From Corbicula japonica (Eukaryota > Mollusca > Bivalvia > Venerida > Cyrenidae): DNA of 64,000 nt. The notes under the pieces were generated by a model. That model was not told the origin of the DNA, did not search any database, and saw only the letters and a program-made list of their open reading frames with translations. The translations under genes and the position numbers were made by a program. Shown in pieces: positions 56,156 through 64,000 of this stretch. The stretch covers positions 10,716,396 to 10,780,395 of the forward strand of contig JAZAYU010000009.1 in assembly GCA_038501625.1 (NCBI GenBank), given 5' to 3'. Numbering within the stretch: position 1 is the stretch's first letter; each line of letters begins with the position of its first letter.

Positions 56156-57035
56156 TATGAAAAGTGTTCATTTCAACAAGTATGCTCACTCAGAAAAGCC
56201 CATGATGATACTCAGATACCCAGAAACCCTAAATTATCTATCTAGTTGTCTTCTACTAAACATATCCTTTAAAACAAAGTTTATTTCAGCAAGATATCAC
56301 CATAAATAATGATTGAAGGGTCAAACTGTTGGATGGAACAAGTCAACAAATTGAAAAGTGTTCATTTGGACAAGTGTGCATCACACAGAAAAGCTCATGG
56401 TGATACCCAGATACCCAGAACCCCTAAATTATCTATCTAGTTGTCTTCTTCTATTCATATCCTTTAAAACAAAGCCTATTTGAGCAAGATATTACCATAA
56501 ATAATGATTTTAGGGGTCAAACTGTTGGATGAAACAGGTCTAAAACTTGACAAGTGTTCATTTCGACAAGTATGCATCACACAGAAAAGCCCATAATACA
56601 CCCAGATACCCAGGAACCCTAAATTATATAATATCTAGTTGTCTTCTACTTTACATATCCTTTAAAACAGTCTATTTTAGCAAGATATCATCATAAATAA
56701 TGATTTTAGGGGTCAAACCGTTGGATGAAACAAATCAACAAATTGAAAAGTGTTCATTTTGACAAGTATGCATCACACAACAAAAAGCCCAGTATGATAC
56801 CCAGATACCCAGAAACCATTAATTATCTATCTAGTTGTCTTCTACTATACTTATCCTTTAAAACAAAGCCTATTTCCGCAATATATGACCATAAATAATG
56901 ATTTTAAGGATCAAACTGTTACTTGAAACAAGTCGACAAATTTAAAGTTTTCATTTTGACAAGTATGCATCACAGAGTAAAGCCCATGATGATATCCAGA
57001 TACCCATATTCCCTGAACTATCTATCTAATTGTCT
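56156..57035 (+). repeat. Tandem repeat, about 195 bp, five copies
   Basis: GAAAAGTGTTCATTTCAACA-type starts lie at about 56158, 56354, 56545, 56745 and 56942. Each is followed by AGTATGCATCACACAGAAAA, GATACCCAGATACCCAGAAA, TTATCTATCTAGTTGTCTTC, CCTTTAAAACAAAGCCTATT and ACCATAAATAATGATTTTAG. The last copy is incomplete. Units differ by about 10-15 percent by eye. Non-coding. Confidence 0.88.
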
Positions 57036-58590
57036 TGAGAAATGATAGAAAACTTTTTTTCATGTTCTGTGTTTTTTTTATAATTTAAAAATAATATTGC
57101 GGGCATATTTATGCATATTTTTCATTCCGGTTTTCTTTCCTGTCAAGTTAAATATAATATCAAAGGAACACTATTTACAGATATTAAATATCTGCGGTAG
57201 AACAAATATGACGTTTGTTCAAATCTGCCCACCCATCTTTTTGTGGTCAAATTTTAGCCCAGCACAAACTTAATACATGACAATGAACAATAAAAGACAT
57301 GCACAATATACTTTTTATAATGGTTCTTTTTGCTTTGATATAACCTACACAATGAATATCATTTTATAGATATATAATCACATTAGAAGCCATGAGAAGA
57401 CATAAACGTGATGCCGGCGGTGAAATTACCGCGAATTTCATTTTCCGCGTTTTTAATTAACATTTCAAAATATTATTACGGACCCATTTTTTCACCTTTT
57501 TACATCGTTTTTTATGTTTTATATGTTAGTAAATAATATTATTTACTTACAAATGATATTTGGTCTGTGAAGGTACTGATATCTAATTAAAGCAGCTCTC
57601 CCCTCATTTTGTAAGAAGAAAAGCGCGCATTACACAATTTATTATTTTATTTGCGAGCTTGTTACATGCAATAATATTATGTTTCATACATCATTATTTG
57701 GGGTATTAATGTAGCTTTGAAAATAAGTAAAAATAAAATGATTATATTAAAACAGTAGCGTAGCAGGCATCGGAAACCTAATGTCGCTGATTTTGCTTTG
57801 TTATATATTAGGAATTCATATTCTTTTAATTTTCTGTTACTGGTTCATCATATAATCGCAGTCAGTGAACAATTACTACATTTCTAACGTTTTACCTAAA
57901 GTTAAAATTTAAAAGACCACGGTAACTGAAGGCAGATTTAACTGTTGATATTATAGCATCATTTGAAAGCTTACATCTTTGTCTTCAACATTTCAGTATT
58001 ATTTTGCATTTTCGTGAGTGTATTCATATTATTTAACTTACCATTTAGATAAACATAAAATGGACCTTAATCTCTGACATGTACATTGCAGAGAAAGAAA
58101 AGCACAATTTAAAGTACATGTGTAATGTTTTCATTGCATTCCTTATATTAAACTATAATTTTTAAACTTGGAATGAAGACGAATACATCGTGCTCCTGTT
58201 CCTCAGCTGAACGTTTGGAGCGGGTGATGTCTGCTCATTTTCATACATGATTTTAGTATGGTGTGATATGTGCACGTTAACATTTACATTAAGAATAAAA
58301 AAAGATCTCATAAAAAGTCTACACAAATCATTCATAATTTTAATATAATATTCATATGACATTTCAGTTGATTGAATAGTAAAACATTGGATAGAAATAT
58401 ATTCTGTAATTATATTGTTAAAACAACAACATTTCAGTTAGTCGTAAATTAACTATATATTGTGTTTTTTTTCATACCTGCAGTAAACAAATGAATTTAA
58501 ATAACCAAAATTAAATGCATCTTAGCGTCCAGGTGATGAATTACACCGAGCAGCGCATTCAGTTATGCGGTGAATAATGATGGCAAAAGA
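57036..58590. other. No recognised feature
   Basis: AT-rich, with CAGATATTAAATATCTG as a perfect short palindrome near 57178. No gene or dispersed repeat identified. Confidence 0.35.
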
Positions 58591-59830
58591 ATAAGAATTT
58601 TGAAATGGTAAAAGTAATTATAAATGCCCTTCTAATAATATTATTTGCTTTTGTTTTATACACATTCAAAATTAGTTATTATTATGGCTACAAAAAGTAC
58701 ATTTACTGTCAGTGTAGAGAATTAATTTTCGCAGCAAAACCAAAAGTACATTTACTGTGTAGAGAATAAATGTAAGCAGCAAAAACAATAATCTAGTGGC
58801 ATTCATGTGCATCTATTATTCAGTACAATAAACTTCAGTCTAAACTTCCCCGAATCACTCGGATTTCTTATCTGCTAGATGATCAGTATCCGTGAAATTA
58901 TAATAACATGCTTGACCCCAGGAATCATTAATTTGCCCAGCTAATGCTCGCTCTATTAATGGCCGTATCAAATTACAAAGTAAGGTGTACTTGGTCAGTT
59001 TGGAGAATTTATCTAGTAAAAGAAATCATTGAAAGGAATCACAATACAAAGATTTTTTCATAACCATGCTTTCGTAAATTCATTAACTAAATTTATTTTT
59101 TGAGATCGCTTGAAATGATCTTCAAAGAAACAATTGTTCCATTCATATTCGGAAAACTCACTTTTATAGGCTATATGAAGAGTTTCAATTTCATCTTCGG
59201 TTATTTTTATATTTGACAAGAGCTCTTTGTCGAAGAAATCCGCCTTTGACATAGCCAATATATCCTTCACACTGGAGAGCATAACTGGACTATAGAATGA
59301 TTTGTCATAAGATGAATTTGAATTTCTTTTGAAATGTTCTAACAGACATAATAATTTTCTGTGTGAGCAAAAAGAACTGAAGCACACTTTTCACACTAAA
59401 TACTGGCTTCCCATATGTATTCTGGGCAGATAAATCCTTTTATGTATGTACTATATTTATGTTTTGAATCAATCTTAATTTAAATATATGACCTAACATG
59501 CACATACAATTGAAGTACTGGAAATAAGAATTTTGAAAAGGTAAGAGTAATTACAAATGCCCTTCTAATAATATTATTTGCTTTTGTTTTATACACATTC
59601 AAAAGTAGTTATTATTATGGCTACCAAAAGTACATTTACTGTCAGTGTAGAGAATTAATTTTCGCAGCAAAACCAATAGTCCAGTGGCATGCATGTGCAT
59701 CTATTATTCTGGGCTGATAAATTCCTAAGGTTGTTTTTGTATTTAATATATTTATGTTTTGAATCAATCTTAATTTAAATATTATTATATGACCTAACAT
59801 GATCATACAATTGAAGTACTGGGAATTCCA
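58591..59830 (+). repeat. Direct repeats bracketing a coding remnant
   Basis: AAATGCCCTTCTAATAATAT, TTTGTTTTATACACATTCAA and TGTCAGTGTAGAGAATTAAT occur at 58620-58735 and again at 59550-59665. A separate pair, CTGGGCAGATAAATCC...AATTGAAGTACTGG (59421-59520) and CTGGGCTGATAAATTC...AATTGAAGTACTGG (59716-59822), interleaves with it. The remnant at 58867-59387 lies between the first pair. There are no LTR-type ends. Confidence 0.75.
58867..59387 (-). pseudogene. Broken coding remnant, unknown protein
   Basis: Two minus-strand frames lie end to end. The first (59361-59058 after a possible acceptor TTTTTGCTCACACAG) reads KLLCLLEHFKRNSNSSYDKS, FYSPVMLSSVKDILAMSKAD, and on through ITEDEIETLHIAYKSEFSEY to VNEFTKAWL and stop. 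The second (about 59040-58867) reads FLLLDKFSKLTKYTLLCNLI, RPLIERALAGQINDSWGQAC, then YYNFTDTDHLADKKSE and stop. Composition and charge pattern look genuinely coding. I do not recognise the family. The LIRPLIE wording faintly recalls glycerol-phosphate acyltransferase C-termini, but that is too thin to name it. It could be two terminal exons or one frame broken in between. Confidence 0.4.
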
Positions 59831-59989
59831 ATCATGTTTGTATCTGTATTAGTGAGACTGAATTGCGAGGCTTTATATACAGGTAAACACAGGTAAAAAA
59901 TATGGGGTGATATATATACTAACCCACCAGCCGCAGGTCATTTTTCGAAGAAGTCATGGTTGTTTCAAGTAATGGTATAAAGGGAACTA

Positions 59990-60190
59990 ACTGTTTTTTC
60001 CTGTATATATAATTTCCTTCTCAAACCAAGTTATGACTATATTTTACCAGATCATATATTATCTTATATCATTTGCTTCATGAAAAACATGCTCAGAAAA
60101 AAGGGGTGTTTTATACACCCCACAATTTTTTAACACCCCACAGTAAAGGTTTTATATAGAAAAATGCCCCGTAAATGACCGGATCTCTTA
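59990..60190 (-). mobile_element. Array-type element, minus sense, ending at (TA)n
   Basis: TACCAGATCATATATTATCT, CATGAAAAACATGCTCAGAA, GGGGTGTTTTATACACCCCA, ACACCCCACAGTAAAGGTTT and AATGCCCCGTAAATGACCGG are the reverse complement of the element heads at 44486 and 53870. It ends GATCTCTTAG exactly at the (TA)n tract. Confidence 0.85.
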
Positions 60191-60226
<36 letters not shown>

Positions 60227-60283
60227 ATATCGTCAGATATGGGGTCTCTGTAATAAACCTTAATCAGGGGTTGTATATATATA
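60191..60283 (+). repeat. (TA)n with a third, truncated related insert
   Basis: A (TA)n run (60191-60221) is followed by CAGAAATATCGTCAGATATG, GGGTCTCTGTAATAAACC and TTAATCAGGGGTTG. This resembles the GAGATCCGGTC...TTACGGGGC...ATTAAACC...CTGTGGGGTG order of the array element in diverged form. The run then returns to TATATATATA. Confidence 0.5.
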
Positions 60284-60662
60284 CTAAGAAATGTGGTAAG
60301 TTACGGGTCTTACTTCGATATTATACCTATATGTGTGGTTCTATAAAAGTTACGGGGTATATATGGTACCCCGCTAATTAAATGTCATTTCTATGCACTA
60401 TCTGACCTTGTTAGTACTATAAGCTGTAATATAAAAATTTGGTTTATGATAAAAAAAAATTTCGGGGTTTTTTTTATAGACCGAAAATAAATTTCGATAA
60501 TAAACCGTGTTACGGGAATAAAGTTTATCGTACTTAAGAAGTCCGAATATGCATAGAAATGGCATTGAAAATTACGGGGTACCATATATACCCCATTACT
60601 TTATAGCACCTCACATAAAGGTGTAATATCGAAATTAGACCCGTAACTTACCACATTTCTTA

Positions 60663-60663
<1 letters not shown>
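60284..60663. mobile_element. 380-bp foldback element inside (TA)n
   Basis: The first and last 27 bp are perfect inverted repeats (begins CTAAGAAATGTGGTAAGTTA, ends TAACTTACCACATTTCTTAG). Imperfect pairing continues inward for about 160 bp per arm, for example GGGGTATATATGGTACCCCG against the inverted GGGGTACCATATATACCCC. It is flanked on both sides by TATA. The ends resemble CTAAGAGATCCGGT of the array element, implying related families. No coding capacity. Confidence 0.88.

Positions 60664-60758
<95 letters not shown>
60664..60758. repeat. (TA)n microsatellite
   Basis: An uninterrupted run of about 47 TA units, starting directly after the CTTAG end of the foldback element. Confidence 0.95.
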
Positions 60759-60761
<3 letters not shown>

Positions 60762-61400
60762 GCATATAGCGAACGAATACATTATGAACTGATTCATGAC
60801 TGCATTATCATAACATGCATTTGTTAAGGTAATTTGTACGATATTTGTTGCCAATGATATTTATATACAAGTCTATGTATAGAGAAATCTGATTTCATTG
60901 CAAATGGTATAATTTATAGAGTTCATTCGGTATACCCAAGAGCTATCCGAGCGATTTTCCAAATTAAATGTTGAAATCGAATGTCGATTTTGTGTTTAAT
61001 GTTAATTGAGGTTACGAAATGGAAATCAGGGAATTGTCTAATTTGTTTACTTAACTCGAATCATATTCTTTGTTATCATAATATTTCCGGTTTAAATTTC
61101 GCGTATTTCGCGCATAAATGAATGCGCGAATTTAAAACCAAGCAAAATTTACACAATGCAATAATATGTTTTTATAGAAATTAATTGCACGAATGAAAGC
61201 CTGCGCGATTACCTGTTATATCGTAGTATATCATAAATATCGTACATCATTCTAGGCTTTTGTGCGAAAATTTAAATGAAATTAAATGATACCTTAGTTA
61301 TTGAAATTAAATACAGTACTAAGTGAAATTAAATGATACTATAGTTAGTGTAAATGGTTAAATAAAGCCACATCATTACGGAAAATCGTCACGCTTTGAA
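60759..61400. other. No recognised gene; small repeats
   Basis: GAAATTAAATGATAC occurs at 61276 and 61324. An ATTTCGCG/CGCGAATTT-rich inverted pair lies near 61097-61132. No gene. Confidence 0.4.
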
Positions 61401-61464
61401 AGTCTGGCTTATAGAGAAATGGGACTATAGTGCGTAGCTCGAGGAGAATCAGACTTAATTATAT

Positions 61465-61625
61465 TGCTTATGTCACTCGATCGCGCGACGGTGCAGGTAA
61501 ACCAAAGGTAAAATTCCAATGATGTCACTATACTGCGTCGCCTCAGGAAACCCAAGCCCAAAAAGCCTTTAATGTCACAAAAATGCGTCGCAGGAAACCA
61601 AAATTGATAGACCTTCGATGCCATT
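61465..61625 (+). repeat. Decayed tandem repeat, about 50-55 bp
   Basis: TGTCACTCGATCGCGCGACG, TGTCACTATACTGCGTCGCC and TGTCACAAAAATGCGTCGCA each precede GGAAACC- or GTAAACC-like sequence. Three diverged units. The minus-strand ORF across it is incidental. Confidence 0.6.
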
Positions 61626-62365
61626 GAAAAACACTGGGAAAACTTTAGCGCAATTAACGCATCAATAAATTTTAGTCGTCAAACGTGTCAATTCAAATCA
61701 AGAACTTTTTGTTAAACATAAACACAGTTTTTTTTTCCAGAAAACTGAATTGTTTTCATTTTAGAAAGCTTTTAAAATGATCTCTACGAACAATTAACGG
61801 ATAAGACTACATTGAAATGCTTTATGGAAGTATTGAAGAAATTTTTAATTTAATACTAATCTGTCCCAAAAATACAGTCTACATTTCAAGCTTTTTTATT
61901 ATGTCTTTTAGTGAGTAACATATGTTATGTATCTCTTTTTAAGAAAATGTATAAAGTTTGTATATTGTTGAGTATTGATTGATTGCTTTCAAGTTTTCAT
62001 CTTAAGTTGTCTTTACGGGCCCTCTTTTCCTTTTAGTTTGAGTTTTTTTACTCTTGCATTGTTTTATAATGATAGTCCCATTTTATTGTTTTCTCTTCAC
62101 AAATACCGGACAAATAAAAGAAATTTACAAAAAGGTGGGTTAACTAAAGGCATCTGAGTCCATTATTTGTTTGAGGATTTTGCAGGGTTAACATTCAATT
62201 CCGATATATTTACTTGATATGCATATTTCGCTTGTTAATATTTTAAGCTTACCTTGGCGTAACACTTGAGGACTACGATAAAAATATTTAAAGTGGTTTA
62301 TTATTTATTGAAGTGGCACATGCTTTTTATAGGTCCCTTGGTGTGGACTGCTACAGTTTTAAAGA
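61626..62365. other. No recognised feature
   Basis: AT-rich with only short frames. Confidence 0.3.
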
Positions 62366-62369
62366 TATA

Positions 62370-62590
62370 AACTTTAAATTTTGAATATATCATCACTAAT
62401 ATTCAGAAGATAACAGTGGTATTAATTAAATTTTCCATCTAACAAAGCAGGCTTGCGGATGAAATGATCTCTTTTATCGTAACTTTAAATTTTGAATATA
62501 TTATTTTAAATATTCCGAAGATAATGGTGATATTACTTAAATGTTCCTTCTGACAAAGCAGTATTGCGGTGATTAATGATCACTATTACT
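62370..62590 (+). repeat. Two-copy tandem repeat, 111 bp
   Basis: AACTTTAAATTTTGAATATA starts at 62370 and 62481. Both copies continue ATTC(A/C)GAAGATAA, GGT(G)ATATTA and GACAAAGCAG-like sequence and end in a GCGGATGAAATGATC or GCGGTGATTAATGATC word. Confidence 0.75.
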
Positions 62591-64000
62591 ATTAACCGTT
62601 TTTTGCATTAAAACCGCCAAAGCATGATAATATAAAAACAATGTGATACTTTAATAACAATTTAACACTTATTATATGCACATTTCAGTTAAACGATTGT
62701 TACAAGTTAATTCTTAAATAAAAATGATGATTTATCCATATCTACTTTCAGTGCAAAACACAACTTGAAACTTCAGCCTAACAATGCAGGCATGAATAAT
62801 AAATTCAATTTACGACAAGAGTAATAAAATTCCTAATGACCTATATTTCATGAAAACATATTACTATAAAGGTCATAAATCAATAATTAGTTTTTAACAA
62901 ATCGTATTACATTTAGTTAATGATTGTACCATCTTAAACAATGACGTTCATATGTTAATGGAAGGAAAATCAAAGGGAAAAACCTAAATTTGAAGTTTTC
63001 ATTGAACGATATCCAAACCATTAAAAGCTGGTATAACACATTTAACTCGAGGATCTACTAGTACATGTATTTAAAAGCTGTGTCAAGACTTCTAACAGTC
63101 GTACTGATTGGCATGATGATAATATATTTGCTGACCTTTTACGAACGCCTTACAACATATGCATATTGTATGAACGTATAAATAATCGCTTTCTTCTGAT
63201 GTATTACTCGTATACTTTCTAATGAAAATATTGGAAGTATTCTAGTATTGGCACTAACAAACTAAAGATGAATTATTGGTTAATCATGGCCTTTAAAAAT
63301 GAAGATGATCCTGTATGAAAACAATAAAACCAAAGAAATAGGAAAATGGTACAATCTATGTTTAACTGAACCCGTTTATTTGCAGATTTGCAGAATACAA
63401 TTATCCAATAGGCCGCTGGCTAGGAACATGTTTGCCCCCCCCCCCCCCCCCGGGTGAATTTTGTAGACATGATTTTTTCTGAAAGCCTGTTATGTCCTGG
63501 ATATTTTGCAATTGTTTGCCTTCTGGCGAGTGGGGCATAAGGATGTTACGGAGGTTTTTATATGTTACCCCTAAATTTTGAAGAAAATATATAAACTTTG
63601 AACCTTCAATTCTGGTCTATTCCAGCTATGATTTTACAAAACTTATAAATTTATATAAGGTTGAAGTAATCTATGTTTATTGATGTAGTTTTCATTTCAA
63701 AATTTTTGCTCTAATGTTATATATTTAATGTATAACATACATAACCCTAAAACGATGCAATTTAAGTCAGAAACTTACATGTAGGATTTTGATTTGTTAG
63801 CGAACTTAGGCAATGCTAAATCGTTTTGAAAGCTGCCTTATCAAACAACATGAAACAGTTTGTTTTTTATGAAAATCACACCGGCAAAAGTAATAATTTC
63901 ACAATAATCTAATATGTTACCCTATTGCTAATTAAAACATAATATTTATGTTTTAAGATGAACAAGCAAAAATATAGTGTGTAATAGAATACTTGTGTTT
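62591..64000. other. No recognised gene; poly-C tract
   Basis: AT-rich to the window end. A 17-base C run lies at 63435-63451. No exon or repeat family was identified. Confidence 0.4.

Overview
This is eukaryotic DNA, AT-rich and intron-bearing, most likely from a marine mollusc and probably a bivalve. The signs are GT-AG introns, tRNA-derived SINE-like units, degraded non-LTR retrotransposons, mariner debris, many short foldback elements, and long (TAG)n, (AAT)n and (TA)n tracts. The species assignment is an inference from repeat style, not a match.

The only gene I can name is the 3' end of eIF4G (translation initiation factor 4 gamma). It lies on the minus strand between about 9.9 and 16.2 kb. 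Four coding exons (16206-15984, 15050-14904, 11359-11292, 10133-10035) encode the C-terminal W2/HEAT domain, including both aromatic-acidic boxes and the stop codon. Splice phases agree across all three introns. Two oddities stand out. An in-frame TGA (11351-11349) falls where the family has Arg. I also found no further upstream exon in the remaining 47.8 kb, so the locus has either a very long intron or only a partial copy of the gene. A LINE sits antisense in one of its introns.

Weaker gene evidence: a Cys-rich terminal exon on the minus strand (1567-1346); a possible first exon on the plus strand (2542-2600); a spliced transcript of little coding capacity at about 27.3-29.7 kb; a small split ORF at 41.5-43.2 kb with CRE and ETS/YY1-like motifs; and a broken unknown coding remnant at 58.9-59.4 kb (minus).

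Layout. 0-9.8 kb: dispersed repeats, a palindrome, a hairpin, a 145-bp tandem array carrying nuclear-receptor-like half sites, and MITEs. 9.8-16.2 kb: eIF4G 3' end with a LINE. 16.2-29 kb: repeats, SINEs, an inverted duplication, hairpins, and a (TA)n tract. 29-37 kb: a cluster of GATC-rich double hairpins and a second foldback copy. 37.6-38.6 kb: a non-autonomous DNA transposon with a 5-bp target duplication. 40-54 kb: (TAG)n microsatellites carried by one dispersed element, and a 7.6-kb tandem array in which that element alternates with a 5'-truncated LINE end (five LINE copies, one broken by a mariner fragment). 54.8-55.4 kb: a LINE relic. 56-57 kb: a 195-bp tandem repeat. 60-60.8 kb: a (TA)n tract holding several related foldback elements. 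From 60.8 kb to the end there are only small tandem repeats and no recognisable gene.
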